From positions 1 to 64,000 of the forward strand of contig CANJCO010000002.1 of assembly GCA_947473045.1 (NCBI GenBank): a DNA stretch of 64,000 bases, written 5' to 3'. Positions 41,468 to 51,890 of this stretch are shown piece after piece (the first letter of the stretch is position 1; every line of letters starts with the position of its first letter). The stretch is from Myxococcales bacterium. GTDB taxonomy: Bacteria; Myxococcota_A; Polyangia; Polyangiales; Polyangiaceae. The notes under the pieces were generated by a model. The model made no database searches and was not told the origin of the DNA. It was given only the letters and a program-made list of their open reading frames with translations. A program made the position numbers and the translations under genes.

Positions 41468-42603
41468 GGACGAAACGCGATCGCGGGCAGCGGCAGGTAC
41501 ACGTCGCGAAGGGGCCGCAGCGTACAGTCGCCGGACCGCGATAGCAGGTGCACGGGATATCCCTGGCCCGCCGCGAAGGTTCGGTCGCCCACGAGCAGCG
41601 TGCCCGCGTCGTGCGCCCACGCGAGGCCCCGCAGATCGTAGCCCGCCGTTGGCCCGCTCGCGACCGCGCCGACCTCGCCGGTCACGGTGTTGAACGTCAC
41701 CACCCAGGTGCGGTTCTGCGCGCTCGCATCGGCCACGATCGCGGCGCCGCATCGGGTGCCATCGGCGACGGCGACTTCGGTCACGCTCCCGCCGAGCTTC
41801 GTCTCGGGCACCACGAGGTCGGCTGTCCGCCCTGCAGCGTCGAAGCGCACGATCCCCGCGTCGGGCTCGCTCGATGCCGCGAAGTCGCCTGCGGCTGCCA
41901 GCCAGAACTCTGCGTCGCCGTGCTTGTCCATGCGCCCGAAGGGGTTGCGCACTTTCAAGTCGATGACGGACTCTACGGCGAGCGTCTCAGCGTCGATCAG
42001 CGCAATCGACGCTGGCTGCAACGCGAGTTTGTAGAGCGTCGTGTCGTCGAGGCGCTCGAGTACGACAACTGCTTTTGCCGCCCCGCCGACGCGGGCAACG
42101 TCGGCCGCGCTCATGTTGGGATTGCCGTCGCCGTCGAGCGAAGAGAGGTCGATCGTCGCGCGGGGGACGCCACTGGGCGAGAGCACGATCGCGGTCGGGA
42201 CCAAAAAGCGCGTGACGAGCAGCGAACCGTCCGGCAACGCCGCCACCGCTTGCGGGTCGACTGTCGCCGGGTCCCCCGTCGCGCGGGGGCTGAAACTGCC
42301 GATGCCTTGTCCGCACGCGCCCAGCTCGAAGATCGCGCCGGCGCCTTCCCGCGCCAGAAAAAACGCGCGACCACCCGAAATCGAAAGGGCGGGATCGCCG
42401 CCCAGCTCGCTGCCGAACAGCAGCTGCGGAGGGGCGCCGCTCAGGGAGATCGTCCCTACGCCGCTCGACTGGTAGTCGGTCGCGACCACGGTGACGGCAT
42501 CGGCCGCGCACGCCGACGGCGCCCTCGGCGGGTCCGCCGCGCTGCACGCGCAGGCGAGCACCACTGCCAGGCGCGCGATCGTATGCAATCTACACGTAAT
42601 CAT
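41464..42603 (-). CDS. Lipoprotein with beta-propeller-like fold, unknown function
   Basis: MITCRLHTIARLAVVLACACSA signal; repeated blade-like segments 'VAALPDGSLLVTRFLVP', 'AEFWLAAAGDFAA', 'GLAWAHDAGTLLVGDR'. Confidence 0.55.
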   Translation of the reverse strand: MITCRLHTIARLAVVLACACSAADPPRAPSACAADAVTVVATDYQSSGVGTISLSGAPPQLLFGSELGGDPALSISGGRAFFLAREGAGAIFELGACGQGIGSFSPRATGDPATVDPQAVAALPDGSLLVTRFLVPTAIVLSPSGVPRATIDLSSLDGDGNPNMSAADVARVGGAAKAVVVLERLDDTTLYKLALQPASIALIDAETLAVESVIDLKVRNPFGRMDKHGDAEFWLAAAGDFAASSEPDAGIVRFDAAGRTADLVVPETKLGGSVTEVAVADGTRCGAAIVADASAQNRTWVVTFNTVTGEVGAVASGPTAGYDLRGLAWAHDAGTLLVGDRTFAAGQGYPVHLLSRSGDCTLRPLRDVYLPLPAIAFRP

Positions 42604-42651
42604 CGGCGCCCGAGCCGCAGCAAGTCGCGGATGGCGCGCCACACTACTGCA

Positions 42652-43173
42652 TCACTGCAAGTTCTTCGGATCGAGGAGCTCGCCCGAAGGCGTTAGACCG
42701 GCCGCGCGCCAGCGACTCGCTTCATCCGGCAGGTTTACCGCGGGTCCCGGCGTTACGTCGGTCACGATCAGCGAGCCGTCGAGGCTGGTGTCGCTCCGCG
42801 ATACGCGAATGTTCAGCACCTTGTCGGGCGCAGCGGCCACGCGTACGCCCTCGAACATCGTCGCGCTCGCCCCGGAGGTCACGGTGCCCTCGCGCACGCG
42901 TGAGCGCACGAAGTTGGCGAGGTCTTCCGGCGACACCGGGCCGCTCAGATACACCGCCTCGCGAAACGCGTGATCGACGTGCATTCCGCGAGGAACCGGG
43001 AGCGTCAGGGCCTTTTCGCCGCTCTCGAGCAGCTCGCCTTTGGCCAGATGATCGACCGGTGCGGCCGACGCACTCGGGACTGCGATCGGCTTGGCATCGC
43101 CACGAACCTTCTCACGGCAGCCCAACGCTACCGTGAGGGCCGCGACGACGCCTATTCGACGATACTTGCCCAC
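42652..43173 (-). CDS. Hypothetical lipoprotein
   Basis: GTG start; VGKYRRIGVVAALTVALGC lipobox. Upstream part of ORF 42652..43566 overlaps pilY1 and is discounted. Confidence 0.55.
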   Translation of the reverse strand: MGKYRRIGVVAALTVALGCREKVRGDAKPIAVPSASAAPVDHLAKGELLESGEKALTLPVPRGMHVDHAFREAVYLSGPVSPEDLANFVRSRVREGTVTSGASATMFEGVRVAAAPDKVLNIRVSRSDTSLDGSLIVTDVTPGPAVNLPDEASRWRAAGLTPSGELLDPKNLQ

Positions 43174-46100
43174 GAATCGACGATCGTAGAGGTTTTGGGC
43201 TTGGGCAGGCTGACTCCGCCGTTGCCGCCGACGACCTTGGTGCCTCCCTGGCTGTTCTTTGAGCCCACCGACGCCACGAGCGAGTAACTGCCGCTCGTCA
43301 CGTTGTCGGCGGTCGTGTGAGTGCCGCCCGAGTAGGGATCGGGGACCACGCTCGTCGAGGCGCACGCAGGCGTGAAGTTCACGCTCACTCCCGGGATGAC
43401 CTTGCCCGCGATGCTGGTGTCGCCGTACGAAACCGGATCGATGAACGAGACGGGGAGCTTGGTGTTCGGGTCGAGCATCTTGTAGGCGCCGCCAAGGGCG
43501 ATGTTGTTCGGATCGAAGGGAGCCGTGTAATCGCGGCCCCACATCTTCGCCAAACCATTTTGGCACACGTACTGGCTCGAGGCCGCCGCAAACGAAGCGA
43601 AGTAGAGGGCGCCGTCGAACACCGCCATCGGTCCCGAAACGCGCTCACCGCCGGTGAACGGAAGGTACCAGTTGACCGACGAGCGCAGCTTGGTCCCGTC
43701 GCTCTTTTCGGTTGTAGAGTACACGTAGTTGAGCATGTTCACGTTCGCCGTGTAGAGCTCGGTGTCGCCGGTGGCGATGGAGACTACCAGCTGGCCGAGG
43801 CGATCGAGCGCGACGACGGGCGATGTCTGGATGGGCTGCCCATCGCTCCAGGCGGTCGCGTTTTTGTCGACCGTGGTGTTGTACGTGTCGAGGTAGAGCT
43901 CGCCAGTCCAGTTGTTGGGGTTCGGATCGGTCAGGTTGAAGCGCCAAACCGTGCCGTCCATGTCTCCGATGAACACCTTCTGCGCGATCGCGCCGGCGCC
44001 GGACGGGTAGACGATGGGCGTGCCGGACATCGGCGAGTCGAGCGGCGTGTTGAGCACGCGGCCCTTGCTGCCGAGAGGAGGGCTGCCGCCAAGCAGCGCC
44101 GTCGCCGCCTGAAGGCTGTTGGGGGCGTCGGCGGTGCGAGCGAAGGTCGCGAGCACTTCACCGGTGTCGACGCGCACGATCGTGACCGAGCGTCCGACCA
44201 CCGGAGCGTTGTTGTTGCTCCAGCAGCGCACGGCCGCTCGCGAAGGGAAAGCGGAAGGAGACGCGTCGTTCGTGACGGTCTTCACTGCGCGCGCGCACTG
44301 GGCGTTGGGGGCGAACGCGGGGTCGTAGCCGCCCGGCAAGATGGCGACCGCAATTTCATGCGTCGTGCTGCCACCGTCGAGCGTCGCATAGACCGTCGTG
44401 AGCGCGGGCGTCGCCGAGTGCGTCGCGAACAGCTCCACGTCGGCGGCGTTGTTGAACTTCGGCATGTGCGTCAGCTGCCACAAGAACTTGGGGCCCCCGT
44501 TGAGGGCCTTCGGGTCCGGGTTGGTGACGTCGAGCGCGTAATAGCCACCGCTCGCGGCCGGGTTCGACTGCGATCCCGCCACGCCTTCTGCGCCGAAGCT
44601 CGCAACGAGCGCCGAGTGCCAGACGCTCGAATTGGTGACCGTTGAGAGCGTGCGATCGAACACCACGTCTTTGACGACCGGAGCGCCGTCGAGCAGCAGC
44701 TGGTGACTGCCCGGGTAAGTCGCGAACACGCGCGGCAGCACCGCGGGCGGAATGAACGACCACAGCTCACTCGTCGACTTCGTGAGACTGGTCGTGTTCG
44801 CGTCGAACGCGTGAAGCAGACCGTCGTTGGTGGGAGCGTAAATGATCGTCGGACGCGCCGCGTAGGTCGTCGCGAACCCCTGATACGATTCGTCACGCAG
44901 CAGGGCGCTGGGCGGCGCCACGACCAGCGGAGTCGCGTGGAAGATGTCGGCGAGAGGCGCCAGGTTGCGCGCAGCGAACGGAGTATACGTGTTGTTCAGC
45001 GGAACGGCGGTGCTCGACTGCGCCGTCAGGAAGTCGACCATGAGGTCTTTGCACTGAACGTCCGAGAGAAACTGCGTGTTGTTCGAGTTTCCGCACTGGT
45101 TCGGCTTGATGTTCATGTGGGCCGGCGCGATCAGCGTATGCATCGCCGACACTGACGGGCTGACGACGGTCGAGCTGATGCCGTAGGTGCCGATGCCGTC
45201 GTTGGTCACGCTCGTTTTGCGGATCGTCGCGGCCGAGTCCATGATGCCGTCGGCTGCGACCGTGTAGAAATTGCGCGACGACGGCGTCTGCTGCGCGAGG
45301 TTGGTCGCGTAGTCGTCGCCCTGCAGCGGGTCGATCGTTGGCGGTGGCACCGTGTAGGTGCCGTTGGCCAGCGTGCAATTGAAGCGCTCGCGCTGAACGT
45401 CACCCGTCCACGGCTTGCCCGCGACGGGCGAAAATGACGCGAGGAACATGGTCGCGTTGGCGATCGCGTTGCTGCCCGGATTCGACACCACCGGCGAGTA
45501 CGCGGGAATCGTGCGGGTCGTGGTGTTCTGCGCGATCGCCGCGGTGATGGCGCCGAGCGCGCTCTGCAGGTCGCCTGGCGTATCGGCGAAGTAGGCTTTG
45601 CCGGTGCCGCCGTTGAGGGCGATGCGCTGCAGCTGGCAGCACGCGCCGTAGGTCGCGATGTCGGCCGGCAAAACGCTCGTGCACTGGGGGCTGTTGGTGC
45701 TGAGGCTCGAGCACACCAGGTTGTTCGGAAGCGCGTTGACCGCGAGGCCGATGACGAACGTCTTGACCGAGTGTGCGGTCTGCGTGCTCGCGCCGTTGGC
45801 GTAGAGCGACTGCGCGATGGTCTCGGGCAAATCGTAGGGGCAAGTGCCCTTGAGATTGGGGTTGTTCGGAGCGTTCGAGCACGAGGGCCGAAGGTCGAGG
45901 TTGGGCGCTCCATCGGTCAGCAGAATGATGTACTCGTCACGGCAGCCGTAACCGCCTGAACCGTTTGCGCTGTTAATGTACGGATCGCTCTTCTGCGGGC
46001 CGATCGGGTCGTTCCAAAAGTAGTTTTTCGCGTCGGCGAACAGGCCGGCGGTAGGCGTCGCGCCGTAGGGTCGCAGGCTCAAAATCGCGTTCTGAACGCT

Positions 46101-47168
46101 GGCGTTCTGGCTGCCGATCTCGAGCAGCGAAGCGTTCGAGTTGCTGAACGGAATGAGACGACCTTCCCAGGGCGGCGCCGCGGGGTTGCGGGCGCCGACT
46201 TCGAAGTCGCGCATCACGGTGCAGTCGGCAGGCTCGCCTTGAACTGAGCCGCCAGCCCACATGTTGAGGTTGTTGAAGGGCGTGCCCCACCCCGGGTAGT
46301 AGCTCCACGATCCAGTAAACGGCGCGCTGCTGTTGACCAAAATGTTGGCGCCAAGAGTCACACCGGTGATGGGCGACGGATCCTGATCGTAGGTCATCAG
46401 GCCGAAGCGAATGATCGCGATGTTCGAGTCGAGCACGCCGTCGGGGTTCGAGCCAAAAAGACCCGGCGAAACGGGGTTCGTCCAGCCAGCGCCGGTCGGC
46501 TGCTGATCGCCGGAGCGCCCCACGATCGCGTCGGGCGGCGAGTCGAACGCGCAGCCGCCGTTGTTGCTGCCGGGCGTACACGCGCCCGTATAATAGCCAC
46601 CCCATTGACCCACACCCATGGCCTGACTCGCCGCGCCGGGCAGCTTGTTCGGAGACAGGACCGTGAGGTTCTGGGGCGCGCCGTTCGCGTTCGTGCCGCC
46701 GGACGCAGGGCGCCTGTAGGGCAGGAAATAGTCGGTGTCGTAGGGCGCCTTGCCCGCGATTTTGAACTCTTTGAGAAACGCGCTGTCAGCGTTGGTATAA
46801 TACGACGTCTGCCGCGGCACCTCGATGCAGTTGTACGGCGCGATGGTGCCGGTCAGCGCCATCACGGCCTGACCCCAGCGATTGGCCTTGGTACCGGTCG
46901 ACGGCAGCTTCGCCTGCGCCGGGTTCGCGATGATCGCGCCCGTCGGCGAAACTTTGAACGCGCACGCCTCGCCTGACGTGTCCGGCGAGGTGCCGTCGAA
47001 CATGTTCTCCATCGAGCCCGAGTTGTCGAGCAGGATGAGCGCGTTGGGCAGCGGAGGGTTTACGTCGATTTGCTGGGCGCGCGCGCCCTGTGAGACGACG
47101 AGCCCCGCGCCCATGATGAGCGACGCGAGGATGCTCGGACGAAGTCTGCGAAGGGTGACTTGAGTCAT
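43152..47168 (-). CDS. pilY1: PilY1-like type IV pilus assembly/adhesin protein
   Basis: Signal peptide; vWA-like 'NALILLDNSGSM' and 'IILLTDGAPN'; C-terminal PilC-type beta-propeller region '...RPTIIYAPTNDGLLHAFDA...SELWSFIPPAVLPRVF...VFIGDMDGTVWRFNLTDP'. Confidence 0.9.
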   Translation of the reverse strand: MTQVTLRRLRPSILASLIMGAGLVVSQGARAQQIDVNPPLPNALILLDNSGSMENMFDGTSPDTSGEACAFKVSPTGAIIANPAQAKLPSTGTKANRWGQAVMALTGTIAPYNCIEVPRQTSYYTNADSAFLKEFKIAGKAPYDTDYFLPYRRPASGGTNANGAPQNLTVLSPNKLPGAASQAMGVGQWGGYYTGACTPGSNNGGCAFDSPPDAIVGRSGDQQPTGAGWTNPVSPGLFGSNPDGVLDSNIAIIRFGLMTYDQDPSPITGVTLGANILVNSSAPFTGSWSYYPGWGTPFNNLNMWAGGSVQGEPADCTVMRDFEVGARNPAAPPWEGRLIPFSNSNASLLEIGSQNASVQNAILSLRPYGATPTAGLFADAKNYFWNDPIGPQKSDPYINSANGSGGYGCRDEYIILLTDGAPNLDLRPSCSNAPNNPNLKGTCPYDLPETIAQSLYANGASTQTAHSVKTFVIGLAVNALPNNLVCSSLSTNSPQCTSVLPADIATYGACCQLQRIALNGGTGKAYFADTPGDLQSALGAITAAIAQNTTTRTIPAYSPVVSNPGSNAIANATMFLASFSPVAGKPWTGDVQRERFNCTLANGTYTVPPPTIDPLQGDDYATNLAQQTPSSRNFYTVAADGIMDSAATIRKTSVTNDGIGTYGISSTVVSPSVSAMHTLIAPAHMNIKPNQCGNSNNTQFLSDVQCKDLMVDFLTAQSSTAVPLNNTYTPFAARNLAPLADIFHATPLVVAPPSALLRDESYQGFATTYAARPTIIYAPTNDGLLHAFDANTTSLTKSTSELWSFIPPAVLPRVFATYPGSHQLLLDGAPVVKDVVFDRTLSTVTNSSVWHSALVASFGAEGVAGSQSNPAASGGYYALDVTNPDPKALNGGPKFLWQLTHMPKFNNAADVELFATHSATPALTTVYATLDGGSTTHEIAVAILPGGYDPAFAPNAQCARAVKTVTNDASPSAFPSRAAVRCWSNNNAPVVGRSVTIVRVDTGEVLATFARTADAPNSLQAATALLGGSPPLGSKGRVLNTPLDSPMSGTPIVYPSGAGAIAQKVFIGDMDGTVWRFNLTDPNPNNWTGELYLDTYNTTVDKNATAWSDGQPIQTSPVVALDRLGQLVVSIATGDTELYTANVNMLNYVYSTTEKSDGTKLRSSVNWYLPFTGGERVSGPMAVFDGALYFASFAAASSQYVCQNGLAKMWGRDYTAPFDPNNIALGGAYKMLDPNTKLPVSFIDPVSYGDTSIAGKVIPGVSVNFTPACASTSVVPDPYSGGTHTTADNVTSGSYSLVASVGSKNSQGGTKVVGGNGGVSLPKPKTSTIVDSWASIVE

Positions 47169-47208
47169 GCGATCCTCATCTGCGAAAACAGCGTAAACGA
47201 AACGAAAT

Positions 47209-47910
47209 TCATTGGGCGCACCGCACCGGGCCGGCGGTCAGACGACCGCGTGACTGCTCGAGGCCCCATGCGCCGAAGCGTCCCGTCGCCGGCAGCGGAG
47301 CGTCGAGCAGCGTGTCTTCAACCGGCTGCGTAATGCCGTACGACGAGACCGTGAACTGGGCGAAACACAGGCCGAGCTTCACGTCGTAGCCGGGCGGCGC
47401 CGACGCCTGAGCGGGGTCGGTCAGCTCGATGTAGAAGTCGCCCGACTGGGGGTAGGGGCCGAAGCTGCCCGCCGTAGTGACGCCGCTCGGCCATTTGCCG
47501 ACGTTTGCAGTCACCGCGCTCGTTCCGCCCCACACTGCGGCGAGCTCTTTCGAGCCCATGCGCCGGCACGCCTTCGTGAGGTTCGTGTTCGAGACGCCCG
47601 CGCCGACGAGCGAAGTGCAGCTCAGGTCGTTCGTGGAGGCCGTGGTCATCAGCCCGAGATACAGCTGCGCGTTGGTGCCGTTGAGATCCTGGGCCGCGGC
47701 GAGCATGCCGTACTCGGCAAGGTAGTGCGTCTGCGCCGCCTGCTTGCCGTAGCCGCTCGTCTTGATTTCGACCGACGACGCCACGAGCGCATACATGCCG
47801 ACCGACGCAAGCACCGCGAGGGTCATCGCGACGATAAACATCACCGCGCCGCGCCCGCGGCGTCGAAGGGTGGCGCGTCGTTTGGCCAGCGATAGACGAT
47901 GCGTCATCAT
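47209..47910 (-). CDS. PilX-like pilus assembly protein
   Basis: 'RRGRGAVMFIVAMTLAVLASVGMYALVASSVEIKTSGYGKQAAQTHYLAEYGMLAAAQ'; start overlaps the pilW stop (TGATG). Confidence 0.7.
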   Translation of the reverse strand: MMTHRLSLAKRRATLRRRGRGAVMFIVAMTLAVLASVGMYALVASSVEIKTSGYGKQAAQTHYLAEYGMLAAAQDLNGTNAQLYLGLMTTASTNDLSCTSLVGAGVSNTNLTKACRRMGSKELAAVWGGTSAVTANVGKWPSGVTTAGSFGPYPQSGDFYIELTDPAQASAPPGYDVKLGLCFAQFTVSSYGITQPVEDTLLDAPLPATGRFGAWGLEQSRGRLTAGPVRCAQ

Positions 47911-49262
47911 CAGTAAAATGCCTTCGCTGAGTTGGGGAGCGCCACTTCCGTTGTCTGCGTGCGTACGCGTGACCACCCGCTGGTCACGCAGCCGGCACTG
48001 AGCGTGCAATACCGGAGCGGATACTGCCCCTGCTGCGCGTTTGCGCTGGGCGCGGTGAGGGCCGCGGAACGATCGGCGATGGCCGAACGCGTCGACAGTC
48101 GCAGGCGAACCGAGCGGATTCGCTGCGGTCTCGCTGCCGGGTTCAAGGTGCTGTCCGACACGTCGCCCGCCACGTTTTGAAGGCTGTTGTTGGCGTCGCT
48201 CAGACCGAACACCGTCAGCGGGCGCGGGCCGGTCGTCGCTACGGTGAGATCCGCGCTGAGTCCGATTTTGAAGTCGACGGCGTATTCGGCCACGAGCTCG
48301 CTCGACGCCAGAAGCAGGTTGCCGCTGGCGTCGACGAACGAGCGGAACAGGTGGAGCGCGTTGCCCGGGTTGCCTGCACCGAGCGCGTTGAACTGGGTGC
48401 TGTATACCGTGTCGGCCGCGACGAGGGGGCGAAGCTGCCAGCGCACAGTCTGCACCGGATTGACGAGCAGGCGGCCCACGCCAAGCCCCGTGGCGCCGCC
48501 GTTCATCGAAGTGTCTTTGGCCGACAACAACTTGAACGCTCCGTTCGTCACGACGTTGACCACGACCGTGGCTGCGATGCCTGCACCGGTCACGGTCGCC
48601 ACTCCGCCGCCGCTCGAGCACGTCGGCAGGTACTGAAAGCGGCCTGAGTCGTCTTCGATGCGCACTGCGAACGTGGCGCCCGGAACAGGCTGGAAGAGCG
48701 CGTTGATCGTCGCCGCAGGACTCGCCGTTGCGAGCACGCGCAACACTGCGGGCGAGTCGGTCTCGAGCGTGAGCACCGTTCCGCATCCACCAGCGACTGC
48801 CGAACGAACTACGAACGCCTCGGCCGACGTAAAATTGCCCGAGAGGTCGAGTGAATCGGGAGCGAGGCCGTTCGCGGTCGAGATGGTCTTGACCAGCGCG
48901 TCGCTCATGCTGCCCTGATAGCCGAGCCGCACGCTCTGCAGCTTCGCGAGGCCGGGGTAGGTCGTTTTGTCAGGCAGGTTCGGCTGGCTCGGCGCGTGCG
49001 CGATGAGCGGGTCGGCCCAGATGTTGGCCGTGCTCATGAACCCTGAGCGAATGAGGTCGTTGCGTACGCGGTCGATCGCGGTCCGCAAGCCCATTTCCGC
49101 GGCCGCTGTGCGTCCCTCTTCGTGAAACGTGTTCGTCGCCTCGTTCGAAAGCGACACCACCGCGAGCGCGACGATGAGGCCGGCGACCATCGCGATCATC
49201 AGCTCGGAGAGGGTGAACCCACGTTCGGCGGCGCGCCGCACAGGCAAAGGTCTGCGAATCAT
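47910..49262 (-). CDS. PilW-like type IV minor pilin
   Basis: Prepilin motif 'RRAAERGFTLSELMIAMVAGLIVALAVVSLSNEA'. Confidence 0.8.
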   Translation of the reverse strand: MIRRPLPVRRAAERGFTLSELMIAMVAGLIVALAVVSLSNEATNTFHEEGRTAAAEMGLRTAIDRVRNDLIRSGFMSTANIWADPLIAHAPSQPNLPDKTTYPGLAKLQSVRLGYQGSMSDALVKTISTANGLAPDSLDLSGNFTSAEAFVVRSAVAGGCGTVLTLETDSPAVLRVLATASPAATINALFQPVPGATFAVRIEDDSGRFQYLPTCSSGGGVATVTGAGIAATVVVNVVTNGAFKLLSAKDTSMNGGATGLGVGRLLVNPVQTVRWQLRPLVAADTVYSTQFNALGAGNPGNALHLFRSFVDASGNLLLASSELVAEYAVDFKIGLSADLTVATTGPRPLTVFGLSDANNSLQNVAGDVSDSTLNPAARPQRIRSVRLRLSTRSAIADRSAALTAPSANAQQGQYPLRYCTLSAGCVTSGWSRVRTQTTEVALPNSAKAFY

Positions 49263-49900
49263 GGCTGCACGTTCATGCGCACTGCGCTCACGAGGTTGAT
49301 GAAGTGAAACGTCGTGGTGTCGGTGTCGACCGGCAAGGTGCTGCAGAAGTCTGCGACGGAGGTCGCCGAAAGCAGCATTTGCGGCCAAAATACGCGAACT
49401 TCGACGCGCGCCATCGATCCGTCGCCCGCGAGCTGCGTGACCCGAATGTTGGTGCAGTAGCGAACCCCGGGCGTGGCGGCATAGTCGGTCGCGCCGAGCG
49501 CGCCCTGATTGGCCTTCCAGTTGGCGGGGGGCACGTCGCGCCCGAGCATGTCGAACCCGGCGGTTTCGAAGTCGTTCTGGGAGTTCGCCGCGATGGCTCG
49601 CGCTGCCGGAATGTACCAGGCGCCCGCGTGACTGGTGAGCGCGTCGTCGAGGAGCGTGGCCTGCCCGCGGTTGGTGAGCGGCCCGTTGTCCGAGGGCGTC
49701 CACAGGGTGGCGTCGCGCTTGATGCGGTCCATCCATTCGCGGGCGATCGCAGTGCCCTGATCGACGTCGCGGGCGTCCTGGTTGCCCTGCACGGAGGCCT
49801 TCTGCATCGCCATCACGCCCGACGCGCCGATGGTGAGCATGGTGATGGCCATCATCACCTCGATGAGGGTGTATCCGCGGCGGAGTTGGAGGGTCTTCAT
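49259..49900 (-). CDS. PilV-like type IV minor pilin
   Basis: Prepilin motif 'LRRGYTLIEVMMAITMLTIGASGVMAMQKAS'. Confidence 0.8.
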   Translation of the reverse strand: MKTLQLRRGYTLIEVMMAITMLTIGASGVMAMQKASVQGNQDARDVDQGTAIAREWMDRIKRDATLWTPSDNGPLTNRGQATLLDDALTSHAGAWYIPAARAIAANSQNDFETAGFDMLGRDVPPANWKANQGALGATDYAATPGVRYCTNIRVTQLAGDGSMARVEVRVFWPQMLLSATSVADFCSTLPVDTDTTTFHFINLVSAVRMNVQP

Positions 49901-49916
49901 CGTCGTGAATCTTCGC

Positions 49917-50648
49917 TCAGTGGGCCGGGGGCGCGGCCGAGATGAGGCGGGCGTTGCCGGACGTCGGAATGACAACGGAGCGGGCAATGCCCTCAACGCC
50001 CGAGAAATCGAGCCCGTTGCGGGTGATGTCGACGCGCACTGTGCCGACCACCGCGCTCGCGGCGGTGAAGTTGAGCGTGTTGAACGCGCCCGCGAAGCCG
50101 AACATGCGTCCGCCGGGGGTGATGCACAGGGCGTACTGCTTGGGCGTGGTGGTCGACAGCGCGTTGTTCGCGTCCCAGTTCGTCACGGTGACCGCCGAGG
50201 TGATCGCGTACTGCGTCTCGAGCGCGCTGTTCATGTCGACGCCGTCGATGAAATTCCAGTACGTCGTGCCGGCGACCGGGTTCGCCCCCTGCAGGGTTAT
50301 CGCGTCGGCTGCAGCATTGCTGCAGGTGGAGTGCGGCGTGCGTGCGTTGCCGACGTTGCCGGCGTTCGCGTCGACGGCCTCATACATCATGTATTTTCCG
50401 TTACCCGCGCTGACGTCGAACGTCACCAGCGTCGCCGCCCCGCGCCCGCGAGCGCGCGTCTTGGCGTTGCGAACGAGCTCGAGAATTTTCCCGGCGTCGT
50501 CGTAGGCGCGTCGGTCGCGCGTTTCGCGGAGGAACGACGGAATGGCCATCGCCGACAGGATGCCGATCATCGTGATGACGACGGCAAGCTCGATGAGCGT
50601 GAAACCGCTCGGGGAGCGTCGTCGTGGCTGAAGCGGGATCGAAGGCAT
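49917..50648 (-). CDS. FimU/GspH-like minor pilin
   Basis: Prepilin motif 'SPSGFTLIELAVVITMIGILSAMAIPSFL'. Confidence 0.8.
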   Translation of the reverse strand: MPSIPLQPRRRSPSGFTLIELAVVITMIGILSAMAIPSFLRETRDRRAYDDAGKILELVRNAKTRARGRGAATLVTFDVSAGNGKYMMYEAVDANAGNVGNARTPHSTCSNAAADAITLQGANPVAGTTYWNFIDGVDMNSALETQYAITSAVTVTNWDANNALSTTTPKQYALCITPGGRMFGFAGAFNTLNFTAASAVVGTVRVDITRNGLDFSGVEGIARSVVIPTSGNARLISAAPPAH

Positions 50649-50815
50649 CGGGTGAGACCGTAAAGCAAGCGGCATACCGCCCCAGCCGCGGCGGCCGACA
50701 TCGATAATCGAGCAGGAAATCGGCTCCTCGCGTTCGCAACTGGGAAACGCTTGCGTGACTATGAAACGATTGCATAGCGCGGCTCACGTGGCTCCACCTG
50801 TGATAATCAGCACAC

Positions 50816-51889
50816 ATGCGCTCCGTTGCCCTCGCACTGCTCGTCGTCGCCCTCGCGTCCTGTAAGAGTGAAAGCAAGCATGAAGGGGCTCCTCCGCCGC
50901 CGGCTCCGTCGTCGCCCGCGTCGGGGCAACCGTCGATCGATCGCTGCGCGGCCGGCGGCGGCGTGCTCGTCGATGCCGCGCTCGCGCCGCTCTTTCCCCG
51001 GGCGCGCGGGGGCTACTGTCTTGGCGAAGCGTCGGACCTCAAGACCTACGGCAAGGAAGGCAAACTCGGCATCAAGCAACTGTGTGAGACCGCGCTCGAC
51101 GGCGGCTGCGAGGAGTACATGCGTTTCGGCGTCACGCGCGCCGCCATCTTTCACTACGCGCAAGGCGTGGGCGGAGGCTCGGTCGAGGTGATCGCGTCGC
51201 AATTTCCCGGCGATGCAGCGCTTTCGCTGTTCACCACGCGCCTCGTGGGCGATCTCGACCCGGTCGATCCTGCGATGCCGCGGCCGATCGCGGGCGTCGC
51301 TTCCGGGTCTCTCGGCACGGGCAAGGCCTATGTGGTGCGCGGCTCGTATTTCGTCGAGTTGACCTACAGCAACGAGATCGAAACGCCCGAGCAGCTCGCG
51401 CAATCGAGCGCAGCGGCGCTCACCGCGCTCGCGCAGGACATCTGGGCGAAGCTGCCCGACAAGCCCGCGACGCCTGCGGCGGTGGCCGCGCTGCCCGAGG
51501 CGGACCGAATCCCCCTCGGATTGCTGTATGTTACCAATGATTTCCTGGCGGTGCCGGGGCTCGGCGCCGGCGCGGTCGGGTTCTACAAGAAGGGCGACGC
51601 TCGCTGGCGCACCGCCGTCGTGGCGAGCACCGATGCCGAGCAGGCAAAGCGCGCCATGCAGACGCTCGCGAAGCGGCCCGGAGCCCTGCCTGTGGCGGCA
51701 GTCGGCGACGAGGCCGTGCAGGTCGTGCTGGCTGCGAACGCAGAGCGCCCGAAGATCGAGTTCATCTTCGCGCGGAAAGGCGCGAGCGTGTTTGGCATTG
51801 GCGATGACGAGTTCGTTCCGGGCGTCAAAGCCGGAAAGGAAGAAAAACTCGCGCGCTTGCGTCCGCTGATCGCCGCCGCGACGAAGTAG
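50816..51889 (+). CDS. Hypothetical lipoprotein
   Basis: MRSVALALLVVALASCKSE lipobox; large unrecognised soluble domain. Confidence 0.6.
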   Translation: MRSVALALLVVALASCKSESKHEGAPPPPAPSSPASGQPSIDRCAAGGGVLVDAALAPLFPRARGGYCLGEASDLKTYGKEGKLGIKQLCETALDGGCEEYMRFGVTRAAIFHYAQGVGGGSVEVIASQFPGDAALSLFTTRLVGDLDPVDPAMPRPIAGVASGSLGTGKAYVVRGSYFVELTYSNEIETPEQLAQSSAAALTALAQDIWAKLPDKPATPAAVAALPEADRIPLGLLYVTNDFLAVPGLGAGAVGFYKKGDARWRTAVVASTDAEQAKRAMQTLAKRPGALPVAAVGDEAVQVVLAANAERPKIEFIFARKGASVFGIGDDEFVPGVKAGKEEKLARLRPLIAAATK

Positions 51890-51890
51890 G

